IMG/VR virus record: IMGVR_UViG_3300042307_001412
Coordinates: 27,134 to 91,133 of that record
Reading direction: 5' to 3' (one strand)
Source of the DNA: a virus
Length of the DNA: 64,000 bases
The notes under the pieces are model-generated. The model worked only from the letters and a program-made list of their open reading frames with translations. It ran no database searches and had not been told where the DNA came from. Position 1 is the first letter of the stretch; each line of letters starts with the position of its first letter. Made by a program: the position numbers and the translations under genes. Below are positions 12,189 to 19,751 of this stretch, in pieces.

Positions 12189-12276
12189 GACAGCAAGACG
12201 AACGGCGAGGTTTCTGAATAACCCGTGAAGGCTTTGGTTCAGCCTCTTTTTTCTTCTTTTTTTCTTCGTCTGCCAT
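12178..12276 (-). CDS. Possible basic microprotein
   Basis: 32 residues (MADEEKKKKKEAEPKPSRVI...) ending RRSSCCPIR. Lys/Arg-rich with a CC pair near the C-terminus. A weak AAGGTG ribosome site lies 12 nt upstream. It converges with the rightward operon. Support is moderate because of its length. Confidence 0.45.
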   Translation of the reverse strand: MADEEKKKKKEAEPKPSRVIQKPRRSSCCPIR

Positions 12277-12327
12277 ACAACAAGAATACACCTTGCGTTT
12301 CGAGCTGAGCCCCGCTAACATCTCGGT

Positions 12328-12525
12328 ATGAGTATGCCCCCGCTTTATACCTGTATTGTTTGCCAAAATGGAATTGACCCAAGCGCAGCGAGTTCTCTTA
12401 GGTTGGCAACCGTTTGGCTAAAGAGTAGCGGTAAGACAGTTCACGCCGTTGAGACCGAACTGTATCGCTATCGTCACAGTTTTTGTAGTCTTGACCCGAA
12501 CTTCCAGCAGGACAGTTTGTTCTAG
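12328..12525 (+). CDS. Small Cys-containing hypothetical protein
   Basis: 65 residues (MSMPPLYTCIVCQNGIDPSA...) with a C-x2-C pair at residues 9-12 and another Cys near 53 (HSFCSL), possibly a zinc site. No strong ribosome site. Overlaps the end of the convergent gene 12522-12713 by 4 nt. Confidence 0.55.
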   Translation: MSMPPLYTCIVCQNGIDPSAASSLRLATVWLKSSGKTVHAVETELYRYRHSFCSLDPNFQQDSLF

Positions 12526-12713
12526 CCAAGCCTCATTGCGCCAATTGTTGGGTTCATTTCTCCAAGCGTCTTGCCAGCCGTATTGTTCGTGACGGCAACC
12601 CGAGCGTCAAGGTTGTTGAGTGCCACCTGAACTGCGTCAAGTTTCTTGTTTATTTCCTCAACCGAATTCATTACCGACTTCATTGCTTGTTCTAACGAGG
12701 CTTCTATTTCCAT
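12522..12713 (-). CDS. Coiled-coil hypothetical protein
   Basis: 63 residues from MEIEASLEQAMKSVMNSVEE, a long amphipathic helix. A GTG at 12764 would add a hydrophobic leader (SHWLIILAMLGVM), making a membrane-anchored coiled coil, but would overlap the helicase start on the other strand. The start is therefore uncertain. Confidence 0.55.
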   Translation of the reverse strand: MEIEASLEQAMKSVMNSVEEINKKLDAVQVALNNLDARVAVTNNTAGKTLGEMNPTIGAMRLG

Positions 12714-12743
12714 AACGCCAAGCATAGCAAGTATGATGAGCCA

Positions 12744-14666
12744 GTGAGACTTTATCTTGACCACGATTTACTAGCCCTTGACTTCCCGTATGACCCAGCA
12801 CAAGTTGCCGAAGTCAAGTCAATAGCCGGGGCTAGCTGGGACAAGGTGGACAAACTGTGGAAAGCACCCGTAGCCTCAATTGACGAGGTGCGAGCCTTTG
12901 CGATAAAGCACGATTTTGAGATAACAGACGAAGTACTTAGGTTCACTGCCCCAAAGAGAGCGTCACGAAAAGGTGTGTATCTCAAAGGTGACTGGACTTA
13001 TATCCAATTCCCCTATGACAAGGTTGTACTCAAAGCAGTAAAGCAAATAGCAGGGGTAACTTGGGATAACAAAGAGATGGCGTGGAGAGCGCCACTTACC
13101 TCAACAGCCGAAGCAATAGCGTGGGCTAACTCATTTGGAGTACTTGTGTCGCCCGAAGTACACGGAGTATCTGCCTCAATGACTAAGAAGTTAGATGAAC
13201 TAAAGGAAGCCTCACGCTCAACCGACGCTGATATAGAAGTGCCTTCACTACAAGGAACGCTACTGCCTTACCAAAGAGCAGGCGTGGAGTATGCGTCTAA
13301 AGCCCGTAGAAGTTTTATCGCAGACGAAATGGGACTTGGAAAGACGATACAAGCGATAGCGACACTGGAATATTCGTCAAAAGATAGCGAAGTGTACCCA
13401 GCAGTAATCGTCTGCCCCCCTTCACTTGTACTGAACTGGAAGTCGGAGTGGAATAGGTGGTTGCCTGATAGACGAGTTGCCGTTGTAACCAACCGTAGAG
13501 AGATACCAGAGCCCCGTTCATATGATGTGCTCGTTGTCGGATACTCAAATATTTCTCACTGGGAAAAGCAACTACTTGCGCATAACTCTTATGTGTTTGA
13601 CGAGAGCCACTACGCCAAAAGCCCAACGGCACAGCGAACTAAGTCGGCTATAAAAATGGCAAAGAGTGCCCCTAAACACGGGATAGTCCTATGTCTTACT
13701 GGAACACCCGTAACCAATAGACCAGCGGAGTACGCCAGCCAATTAGACATAATCGGAAAACTAAAAGAGTTTGGTGGCTTGTGGGGATTTTATAGACGGT
13801 ATTGTTCAGCCTTCCAAGACAGGTTTGGTCAATGGAATATCAGCGGTCACTCGCACCTTGACGAACTCAACGACAGGCTTCGTGGTACTTGCTATATCAG
13901 ACGAACCAAGTCGCAAGTGCTTACTGAACTGCCACCCGTGATACACAGCACCCTTGTAGTAGAGGGGACTGATGCGGGGCTCAAGGAGTATCGGAAGGCA
14001 GAAAAAGACATAATAAAGTACATAACCGATAGAGCAAAAGAGATAGCGATAGAACTCGGGGAAAGCCCGTACTCGGCTTCGGTTATTGCGAGAATAAAAG
14101 CAGAAAGCAACGAACATCTAGTAAAACTCTCGGTACTTAGACGGCTCGCTGCGAAAGCCAAAATGCCAATGGTTGAGGAGTGGGTACAGTCCCGCATTGA
14201 CGACGGAAAGAAAGTGGTAATCGCAGCGCACCATAGAGACGTGGTAGATGAACTCGCACGAAAGTTCGGCAACCTTCGTATTCAGGGTGGTATGTCGGTT
14301 GAGGAAGTGGAAGCACAAAAAGCACGATTTCAGAACGAACCCGTAGAGACTGCGCCAGTTATTGTGTTATCTATTCAGGCAGCGAAAACTGGTCACACGC
14401 TTACAGCCTCGCAAGACATACTCTTTGTAGAACTGCCATACACGCCAGCAGACCTAGACCAAACTTACTCACGCCTTCACCGAATTGGGCAGACAGGAAG
14501 CGTTACGACTACTTATATGCTCGTTGACGGGACTATTGACGAGGAAATCTATGCGCTCATAGAAAAGAAGCGCAAGGTAGTGAACGCTTCAGTTGAGGGT
14601 GGAGAGTTCGCTGAAGGTGGCAACGCTACGCAGTTGGTACTTGACTTACTCAACCGATATCGATAA
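12744..14666 (+). CDS. SNF2-family helicase with HARP-like repeats
   Basis: 640 residues. Residues 1-140 hold two similar modules (LDFPYDPAQVAEVKSIAGASWD... and IQFPYDKVVLKAVKQIAGVTWD...) resembling the HARP repeats of SMARCAL1/HepA-related enzymes. The ATPase follows: Walker A DEMGLGKT near 194, DESH near 285, TGTP near 318 and the C-terminal SNF2 motif RLHRIGQ near 577. SMARCAL1-type enzymes anneal or remodel forked DNA, so a role in replication or recombination is likely. GTG start with GATGAG upstream. Confidence 0.9.
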   Translation: MRLYLDHDLLALDFPYDPAQVAEVKSIAGASWDKVDKLWKAPVASIDEVRAFAIKHDFEITDEVLRFTAPKRASRKGVYLKGDWTYIQFPYDKVVLKAVKQIAGVTWDNKEMAWRAPLTSTAEAIAWANSFGVLVSPEVHGVSASMTKKLDELKEASRSTDADIEVPSLQGTLLPYQRAGVEYASKARRSFIADEMGLGKTIQAIATLEYSSKDSEVYPAVIVCPPSLVLNWKSEWNRWLPDRRVAVVTNRREIPEPRSYDVLVVGYSNISHWEKQLLAHNSYVFDESHYAKSPTAQRTKSAIKMAKSAPKHGIVLCLTGTPVTNRPAEYASQLDIIGKLKEFGGLWGFYRRYCSAFQDRFGQWNISGHSHLDELNDRLRGTCYIRRTKSQVLTELPPVIHSTLVVEGTDAGLKEYRKAEKDIIKYITDRAKEIAIELGESPYSASVIARIKAESNEHLVKLSVLRRLAAKAKMPMVEEWVQSRIDDGKKVVIAAHHRDVVDELARKFGNLRIQGGMSVEEVEAQKARFQNEPVETAPVIVLSIQAAKTGHTLTASQDILFVELPYTPADLDQTYSRLHRIGQTGSVTTTYMLVDGTIDEEIYALIEKKRKVVNASVEGGEFAEGGNATQLVLDLLNRYR

Positions 14667-14686
14667 GCCCCGCACTCGCTTCCGTT

Positions 14687-14716
14687 CTGTAAATCTGATA
14701 TCGGGCTTACTAGGCT
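14687..14716 (+). promoter_or_regulatory. Early promoter P21 (rightward)
   Basis: CTGTAAATCTGATATC, 18-bp spacer, -10 TAGGCT. Drives 14763-14939. Confidence 0.8.
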
Positions 14717-14762
14717 TACGTTGCCGTAAGGCAAACGAGCCCAATGAAAGGGGGTGAGCAAA

Positions 14763-14939
14763 ATGGAACAGTGGCAAGAGGAGGGTTTCGCTTCAGAGGA
14801 GGAATTCTTTGAGTTACAGCGAAGCCTTTGCGAGGAGGAACAGCGGGCGGAATTCATTATGAGTTACGTCGCTGGTGGTGGCTTGTCAAGCGAGGCGCAA
14901 ATCGCTTGGTTTCACCACAACCACTCGTGGGGCGAGTAA
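14763..14939 (+). CDS. Small acidic hypothetical protein
   Basis: 58 residues (MEQWQEEGFASEEEFFELQR...), strongly acidic and helical, ending in FHHNHSWGE. The ATG at 14763 is chosen over a GTG at 14754 because AAAGGGGGTG is the ribosome site. Single-gene unit under P21; a hairpin with AGGC/GCCT ends follows at about 14947-14985. Function unknown. Confidence 0.7.
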   Translation: MEQWQEEGFASEEEFFELQRSLCEEEQRAEFIMSYVAGGGLSSEAQIAWFHHNHSWGE

Positions 14940-15000
14940 CCCACAGAGGCAGGGGCTGGGGCTGGCAACCCTTGTCCCTCGCCTGCGCGTGTGGCGGGGC

Positions 15001-15423
15001 TTACTCGGTTTCTTTGGTTGGAACTCTGCCCATAAGTTCGTCAGCAATTAGTTTTGCGTACTTTCTGCGCAGTTTCCATACTTTTTGGTTCATTTCAGCC
15101 ATTGCGTCAGTGTTTCGTGCTTTCTTTATGCTGTCGCTGTCAAACACGCCGTACTTTCTGAACAAGATGTCGTCAATATCGTTGTTTTCTATCATTATGT
15201 CGGTAATCCAATGGCCCCGCTTGTCAATGCTAAGCAACAGTTCGCAAAGACCCTCAAATCCAAACTCGTTATAGACACGATTAGTCACTAAGTCACAAAA
15301 ATGCGCACGATACATAGTCTCGGCTTCGGCAGTGTGCGTCATAAACTCACTCAGCCATACGGCGAGTTCTTCTTTTGACGGAATATCACCGTCTTCACTG
15401 TCAAACTCAAAGTCGTCTTCCAT
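15001..15423 (-). CDS. Hypothetical protein
   Basis: 140 residues: an acidic N-terminus (MEDDFEFDSEDGDIPSKEEL) followed by a helical domain with a basic C-terminal helix (KVWKLRRKYAKLIADELMGR). No family recognised. A weak promoter-like TTGACA with TGATTA 17 bp downstream lies at 15455-15483, just after the DUF932 gene. Confidence 0.75.
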   Translation of the reverse strand: MEDDFEFDSEDGDIPSKEELAVWLSEFMTHTAEAETMYRAHFCDLVTNRVYNEFGFEGLCELLLSIDKRGHWITDIMIENNDIDDILFRKYGVFDSDSIKKARNTDAMAEMNQKVWKLRRKYAKLIADELMGRVPTKETE

Positions 15424-15479
15424 TAGCCTGCCTTCCGTTGCGCCGGGGCTCTAGTAATCAATGATACTTGTGGCAACTG

Positions 15480-16505
15480 TCAAGCCAAAGACAGAATAAC
15501 TTCTTGCGCTAACACTTTCTTTTGTGTCACCCACGAGTTGTTGTTCATTGAGGCAAGCGCCCGTTCATCTGCTTTTGCGTCACGATAATGGTCAAGGTAT
15601 TCAGCAATAGCGTTGTAAGCACTCCACCCGTTATACCCGTAGCCACCTGCGTTGCGTTCGTTGTCATACACGCCACGAACTAATGCCACTACCCCGTCAC
15701 GGTTTTTCTTTTGTCTCTCCGTACCGTTCATTTCGTTCGGGAATACCTTGTCAAGTATCGTTGCGAGTTGCGCACTTCGTGGTGGAACGTTGATAGCAAG
15801 CAAGCGATTAGCCGTAAGTTGGAATGACTTCGCCCACTCCGTTGATATTTCTAGGACTTTTTGCGCTTCCTCAATAGCATTATCAGCGTTACGAGTGTGT
15901 CGTGCCGTGAATACCCGACGAGCCGACGACTGCCCTGCGATTACCGTGTTTTTACACACCGCACGAATTGAGGTATTGGCAAAGGTGATAGCCGTCTTAC
16001 CGTCGTGTCCGTTGCGAACTAGCAAGTAACGGTCTATCTTGTCGTTGATACCCGTAGGGTCTATGACGAGTTGCCCCAAGTCAAGCGAACTAAAGAACTC
16101 TCTACCTTCGTCAAGTACGCCACAAGTATCTACTACTGCGTCGCCCTTAGAAGCCCCGACTATTGCGAGGGCATACTCCAAGCACTCACGGTTTTGCTGT
16201 ACGACATAGCGAGTGCCAACCGTAGCAAGTCCGTCAAAAGTGCCGTCGGGGTTCACTCTCACGGTTGCCCGACTGTCCTCAATAACGACTGGCGTATTAT
16301 CAGGATTTCTGATTAGGTTGCCCTCTGCGTCTACGACTGCGACTTTAGTAGTGACGACATCAAAGTCTGCTTGCGCCGCCTGAAGCATTGCCTCTGCTGT
16401 TTGTAGCCCCTTCATAGGCACTCCAAGCCTATGCCACGGGACTTCACGGTCTGCGTAAGCCATTTTCGCTACGCCCTTAGTGTCTACTTCTAGCATATGC
16501 GCCAT
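15480..16505 (-). CDS. DUF932 phage/plasmid-like protein
   Basis: 341 residues matching the DUF932 (TIGR03299) family throughout: PWHRLGVPM near residue 25, RVNPDGTFDGLATVGTRYVV near 84-103, the central AITFANTSIRAVCKNTV near 172-188 and the C-terminal GYGYNGWSAYNAIAEYLDH near 297. The family is frequent on phages and plasmids; its function is unknown, and a link to recombination or anti-restriction has been suggested for some members. Its leader holds the TAGATTTATCTA palindrome at 16536-16550. Confidence 0.88.
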   Translation of the reverse strand: MAHMLEVDTKGVAKMAYADREVPWHRLGVPMKGLQTAEAMLQAAQADFDVVTTKVAVVDAEGNLIRNPDNTPVVIEDSRATVRVNPDGTFDGLATVGTRYVVQQNRECLEYALAIVGASKGDAVVDTCGVLDEGREFFSSLDLGQLVIDPTGINDKIDRYLLVRNGHDGKTAITFANTSIRAVCKNTVIAGQSSARRVFTARHTRNADNAIEEAQKVLEISTEWAKSFQLTANRLLAINVPPRSAQLATILDKVFPNEMNGTERQKKNRDGVVALVRGVYDNERNAGGYGYNGWSAYNAIAEYLDHYRDAKADERALASMNNNSWVTQKKVLAQEVILSLA

Positions 16506-16535
16506 AACTTCGTGCCTCTCGCTGTTACTTCTAGT

Positions 16536-16550
16536 TAGATTTATCTAAAG
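16536..16550. promoter_or_regulatory. Possible operator TAGATTTATCTAAAG
   Basis: This palindrome-centred 15-mer upstream of the DUF932 gene recurs exactly at 20130-20144 and shares GATAAATYTA with two further sites upstream of the MerR-like gene. Confidence 0.4.
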
Positions 16551-16554
16551 GCAA

Positions 16555-16587
16555 GCATACACTCGCCCCCTGCCTCACAGTGTATGC
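16555..16587 (-). terminator. Hairpin upstream of the DUF932 gene
   Basis: GCATACACT/AGTGTATGC 9-bp stem. Lies between the terminator of 16655-16879 and the DUF932 gene; may be a terminator or an operator. Confidence 0.45.
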
Positions 16588-16610
16588 CGGGGCTATCTCG
16601 ACATAACAAA

Positions 16611-16641
16611 AAGGGGGGCAGGCTGTGACACCTACCCCCTT
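16611..16641 (-). terminator. Intrinsic terminator
   Basis: AAGGGGGTAGGTGTCACAGC... stem with its complement followed by TTTTTGTT on the minus strand, after gene 16655-16879. Confidence 0.75.
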
Positions 16642-16654
16642 CGCTTTCGTTTTG

Positions 16655-16879
16655 TTAGTTGTATTCGTTGGTTAGCCAGTCATCACTTGACTTAGTGACT
16701 GGCGTAGCGAACTGACCAAATAACTGGCGAGCATATGGTGCGACAATTTCAGCGCCTCGCTTGACGGTCTGAAACTGCGTCACCTTTCTACCTGCCTTGT
16801 ATCCAACGGCACTACCTAAGCCGAACGATACGACTGCTGTCATTGTTAGTAGTACGAGTACTGCGATTATTTCTATCAC
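16655..16879 (-). CDS. Membrane-anchored hypothetical protein
   Basis: 74 residues with an N-terminal transmembrane helix (about 3-27, IIAVLVLLTMTAVVSFGLGS) followed by a basic cytoplasmic segment (YKAGRKVTQFQTVKR). GTG start six bases after AAGGGG. Driven by a consensus promoter at 16916-16944. Function unknown. Confidence 0.75.
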   Translation of the reverse strand: MIEIIAVLVLLTMTAVVSFGLGSAVGYKAGRKVTQFQTVKRGAEIVAPYARQLFGQFATPVTKSSDDWLTNEYN

Positions 16880-16915
16880 TTGCTTCCCCTTTGTTAGTAG
16901 TAACTTACCTACCTA

Positions 16916-16944
16916 AGTATAGGGATAGTCATAGTACTTGTCAA
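16916..16944 (-). promoter_or_regulatory. Consensus sigma70-type promoter
   Basis: TTGACA, 17-bp spacer, TATACT. Two TACGGGT direct repeats lie immediately upstream (16946-16963). Drives 16655-16879. Confidence 0.8.
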
Positions 16945-16945
16945 G

Positions 16946-16963
16946 TCACCCGTACGACACCCG
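16946..16963 (-). repeat. Paired TACGGGT repeats
   Basis: TACGGGTGTCGTACGGGT on the minus strand, an 11-bp repeat period ending just before the -35 of the promoter at 16916-16944: a candidate activator site. Confidence 0.5.
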
Positions 16964-17050
16964 TAGGCACTTGCGAACTTCACAGAAATACGACTTGTGC
17001 CGTGTTTGTGTGGTTGTATAGGTGGCGTGGTGGCTATAAGCCCCGGCTTT

Positions 17051-17329
17051 TCACTGCCTCTTGTCGTCTACGAACTCTGCGTATGCTTTCAGTGCTTCAT
17101 CAGGTGCGCCGTCTACTAGATATTGGTGCATAACGCCTGCGAGGTCACGCCACTTGCCGTCACTTAGTACCTTCTCGGTAATCGTGTAGCCTTCGTGTTC
17201 GGTTGCCCAACTTATTGAGTGGGGCTGTGCCTTGTGTAGATAAGCAACGGCTTCGTAGTAAGTGCCGAAACTCTCAAGCACTGCGCCGTCTCTCGCTACT
17301 TCGTAACTAATCTGCGCTTCTGTGTTCAC
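17051..17329 (-). CDS. Hypothetical protein
   Basis: 92 residues (MNTEAQISYEVARDGAVLES...). Strand-helix-strand order with EVARDGAVLESFGTYYEAVAYLHKA recalls small phage proteins that modify or mimic substrate loops, but no family is certain. GTG start overlaps the TGA of the LysM-like gene upstream (GTGA). Confidence 0.75.
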   Translation of the reverse strand: MNTEAQISYEVARDGAVLESFGTYYEAVAYLHKAQPHSISWATEHEGYTITEKVLSDGKWRDLAGVMHQYLVDGAPDEALKAYAEFVDDKRQ

Positions 17330-17598
17330 TTGTCAAACCTCACTTCTTGAGACACTCGGATTACTTGTCCGTACTTCGCCACTAGGTCATCAGTCGCTTT
17401 CAGTGTGTTGCCGTGACACCACTTGACTGCTAAGCCACTTAGGGTATCGCCTTCCTGAACGATTACTCGGTCAATATCGCAACGATAATTTTCGTCGCCT
17501 CGCATTGAGATAATCATTGCGATAATCGTCACGAGGAATACGAGTGGGAGTGTAATCAGGTCACGCTTGCTTGGTCGGTTTGTGTAGTGGTTGTTCAT
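17326..17598 (-). CDS. Membrane-anchored LysM-like protein
   Basis: 90 residues: basic N-terminus, transmembrane helix at about 16-31, then a LysM-like domain (VIVQEGDTLSGLAVKWCHGN, DLVAKYGQVIRVSQEVRF). It parallels gene 10507-10839 in architecture (anchor, Cys, EGDTL, GNT, YG), so the two are probably ancient paralogues. Likely binds peptidoglycan from the outer membrane face. Canonical promoter at 17627-17655. Confidence 0.75.
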   Translation of the reverse strand: MNNHYTNRPSKRDLITLPLVFLVTIIAMIISMRGDENYRCDIDRVIVQEGDTLSGLAVKWCHGNTLKATDDLVAKYGQVIRVSQEVRFDK

Positions 17599-17626
17599 TG
17601 TCTGCCCCTTTCAGTAGGTACTAATT

Positions 17627-17655
17627 ACACTAGGGTAGTTTGTGACAAAGGTCAA
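17627..17655 (-). promoter_or_regulatory. Sigma70-type promoter
   Basis: TTGACC, 17-bp spacer, TAGTGT. Drives 17326-17598 and 17051-17329. Confidence 0.7.
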
Positions 17656-17687
17656 GGATTTCCGAGCCTTATGGGCATTGGGTTATA

Positions 17688-17706
17688 CCCGTAGGGCTAC
17701 CCGTAG
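17688..17706 (-). repeat. Paired TACGGGT repeats
   Basis: Two TACGGGT copies with a 12-bp period, upstream of the promoter at 17627-17655. Confidence 0.5.
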
Positions 17707-17807
17707 GCACTGCGCCAACCTCATAGGGATTAGTAGGTGGCAGGGTGAGTGTGTTGCCACTACCTATGCCGGGGCTTCGAGCTTGCTGTTCGGTAATGGC
17801 AGGTGGA

Positions 17808-18590
17808 TTACTTAGTGACGGTGCGCTTCTTTGGTGACTTCTTAGTGACTTGCTTCTTTGGGGCGGTGCGCTTGCTCACTGTCACTGATTTGTTTGGCGT
17901 GGGTAGCACTGTCACGGTAATCGCTCTAGCACTCTCAACCACTAGCACTGTCGTTGTTGTCGTTGTCGTAGGTGCTTCGGTAATCACTGGCTCACTCTCA
18001 ACCACTGTCACTGGCTCACTGTCTGCTACTGCTTCGGCTGTCTCGGATACAGGGACTGTCGTAGTCGTGGGTGCGATAGTCGTTGTCGTAGTCGTAGGGG
18101 CGAGGGTAGTCGTAGTCGTAGTCGTGGTCGTAGGTGCTTCGCTCACGGCTTCATTACAACTAACTGAACAGTCGCCATTGGTGACTACTGGATTACTACT
18201 AGCACCAACCAACTGATAGACGGCACTACGAGCGAGGGCGGTATCTATTCCGTCACGCCATAGGGCGAGCATAAAGTTAGGGCGATAGCCGTTGCCACCT
18301 GAACCGTGACCAATACCAACTCCGACATATTCGCACACTGCGAACCATTGGTGCGCTTTCGCTATCGCCTTACCTAGTGCGCTATGACCACCATTGGAAT
18401 AGGTAACTAATCTCTCAAATGCTTCAGTGCCTATCTCGGTGTCAATAATCGTTATGACTGTCGGTTGCTGTGACGAGGGTGCTTCTCTCGGCTCACTACA
18501 CTCACTTGCTCTCGCTTCGGTGATAGTGACAAGGGGTAGCGATAGCGATAGGGCTAGGGCTAATGCGATAAAGGTTCGTGCTTGCTTCAT
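17808..18590 (-). CDS. Secreted Thr-rich protein
   Basis: 260 residues. Signal peptide at 1-28 (MKQARTFIALALALSLSLPL..., cleavage after EARA likely), then a domain of about 110 residues resembling a small transglycosylase or resuscitation-factor fold (GKAIAKAHQWFAVCEYVGVG, GYRPNFMLALWRDGIDTA). Next come three poly-Thr tracts with Pro/Ala/Glu and a Lys/Arg-rich C-terminus (KKQVTKKSPKKRTVTK). Poly-Thr linkers typify exported proteins of some actinobacteria. Likely binds or modifies the cell wall. ATG at 18590. Confidence 0.75.
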   Translation of the reverse strand: MKQARTFIALALALSLSLPLVTITEARASECSEPREAPSSQQPTVITIIDTEIGTEAFERLVTYSNGGHSALGKAIAKAHQWFAVCEYVGVGIGHGSGGNGYRPNFMLALWRDGIDTALARSAVYQLVGASSNPVVTNGDCSVSCNEAVSEAPTTTTTTTTTLAPTTTTTTIAPTTTTVPVSETAEAVADSEPVTVVESEPVITEAPTTTTTTTVLVVESARAITVTVLPTPNKSVTVSKRTAPKKQVTKKSPKKRTVTK

Positions 18591-18609
18591 AGTAACTCTC
18601 TCTCGGTAT

Positions 18610-18628
18610 GGGCTACCCGTAAGGCTAC
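18610..18628 (-). repeat. Paired TACGGGT repeats
   Basis: TACGGGTAGCCTTACGGGT on the minus strand, 12-bp period, 20 nt before the ATG of 17808-18590 with no obvious promoter between, so it lies in the leader. Confidence 0.5.
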
Positions 18629-18648
18629 CCGTAGGCATTGGAATTTTT

Positions 18649-19005
18649 TCACTTTTTTTCGCTTATCCACTCACCACCACTGGCGAACACTGTCTCTCCC
18701 TCATTGGTGAAACTCCAAGCGTAATCGCAACAAGGCTTTTGCTCATAGGGGCTAGGGTGTGCGCCTTTCTCTAGCGACTTCGCTAGTAGTGGGAATGTCT
18801 CTAGTAACTTGACGATACAAGCGTGGCAGATATTCCACGACTTAGGTTCACTATCAGACATTAGAAACTCAAGGTTGTCGGTGAAACCACCATAGAAACC
18901 AAATGCTTCATAGGGTAAGCACCAACCACTGTCTAGTGTTGTTGCTGTCGGGTGACTTACGAGCTTGACTTCATCACAAGCGTCACACTTCACTGCGTTG
19001 CTCAT
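18649..19005 (-). CDS. Cys-rich hypothetical protein
   Basis: 118 residues with CDACDE at 8-13, ICHACI at about 59-64 and CCDYAW at about 92-97, a pattern suggesting a structural zinc site. Overlaps the upstream gene by ATGA, so it belongs to the P22 operon. Function unknown. Confidence 0.75.
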   Translation of the reverse strand: MSNAVKCDACDEVKLVSHPTATTLDSGWCLPYEAFGFYGGFTDNLEFLMSDSEPKSWNICHACIVKLLETFPLLAKSLEKGAHPSPYEQKPCCDYAWSFTNEGETVFASGGEWISEKK

Positions 19006-19295
19006 AGTGCGTACTCTCCACGCTTACGGCGATAGTGCGATACAAAGTCATCACTGTCGTAGTCACAAGGCGTCCACACTATGTCGGCTTCGCTAAAGGT
19101 ATCGTCAAGGTGTAAGCGAACTACTACATAGTCAAATGCGTCATAGGCGTTGTATGCGATAAACCTCATACAGCCTACGAGGGTAGAACGGTGTTCGTAG
19201 TGACTAGGTAAGTCATAGCGACACATACTCCAAGCGTCACCATAAGAGGGACACTCAACCACTGCGTACCTGCGTCTATCTTTCTCAATAGTCAT
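19002..19295 (-). CDS. Hypothetical protein, probably leaderless
   Basis: 97 residues (MTIEKDRRRYAVVECPSYGD...), rich in Tyr and Asp. The ATG follows the -10 TACGCT of promoter P22 by 6 nt and has no ribosome site, so translation is probably leaderless. First gene of the operon 19002-19295, 18649-19005, 17808-18590. No family recognised. Confidence 0.75.
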   Translation of the reverse strand: MTIEKDRRRYAVVECPSYGDAWSMCRYDLPSHYEHRSTLVGCMRFIAYNAYDAFDYVVVRLHLDDTFSEADIVWTPCDYDSDDFVSHYRRKRGEYAL

Positions 19296-19301
19296 AGTGT
19301 A

Positions 19302-19331
19302 AGCGTAGGGTAGGTGATATCAGAATTACTA
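19302..19331 (-). promoter_or_regulatory. Early promoter P22 (variant)
   Basis: TAGTAATTCTGATATC, 18-bp spacer, -10 TACGCT. Confidence 0.7.
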
Positions 19332-19335
19332 AATG

Positions 19336-19421
19336 GGGTAAGCAAGTAGGTAAGAGTAAGCAACGAGGTAAGCGAGTAGGTAGGTAAGCGAGTAAGTAAG
19401 TAGGTAGGTAAGTAGGTAGGT
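19336..19421. repeat. TAGG/TAAG tetranucleotide tract
   Basis: About 85 bp composed largely of GTAGG, GTAAG and GCGAG units in a near 4-bp period, with no open frame. It is the longest low-complexity DNA in the window, bounded by promoter P22 and paired CGGGT repeats. Confidence 0.6.
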
Positions 19422-19451
19422 GTTACCCGTATGCTACCCGTGTGCCTTGCG

Positions 19452-19538
19452 TTAGTCATACTCTCTCAACTTCAGTGCGAAATAGATAAGGGCGATACTT
19501 GCTAGGCAGAATAACTCAAGCACTGTCTCACCACTCAT
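19452..19538 (-). CDS. Membrane microprotein
   Basis: 28 residues (MSGETVLELFCLASIALIYF...) with a single transmembrane helix at about 6-23. ATG overlaps the TAA of the upstream gene (TAATG). Last gene of the P23 operon. Confidence 0.6.
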   Translation of the reverse strand: MSGETVLELFCLASIALIYFALKLREYD

Positions 19539-19738
19539 TAGTCATTGCCTTGCGTATCGTTGCTATCCACTGCGTAGTCACTGCTGTCAAGCGTGAACTT
19601 AGGCATAACGAATAGCGTGTTGCCTATGCTGTATGCGTTACGGCTTGCGTTGTAAATTGCGTCAGGGAATAAGCGAACTAAGTCAATTGCTTTCAGTGGC
19701 GTATCGCTTAGGTGAACTATGTTGCGTATTCGTGCCAT
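19538..19738 (-). CDS. Small hypothetical protein
   Basis: 66 residues (MARIRNIVHLSDTPLKAIDL...). A longer frame to 19795 would overlap the upstream gene by 44 nt, so the ATG at 19738 is preferred although its ribosome site is weak. Central gene of the P23 operon. No family recognised. Confidence 0.65.
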   Translation of the reverse strand: MARIRNIVHLSDTPLKAIDLVRLFPDAIYNASRNAYSIGNTLFVMPKFTLDSSDYAVDSNDTQGND

Positions 19739-19751
19739 TGTCGTTGTCGCT

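Noticed and set aside
17803-18216. Plus-strand Val/Thr-rich frame
   Set aside because: It is the antisense of the poly-Thr tracts of the secreted protein; low complexity explains its openness.
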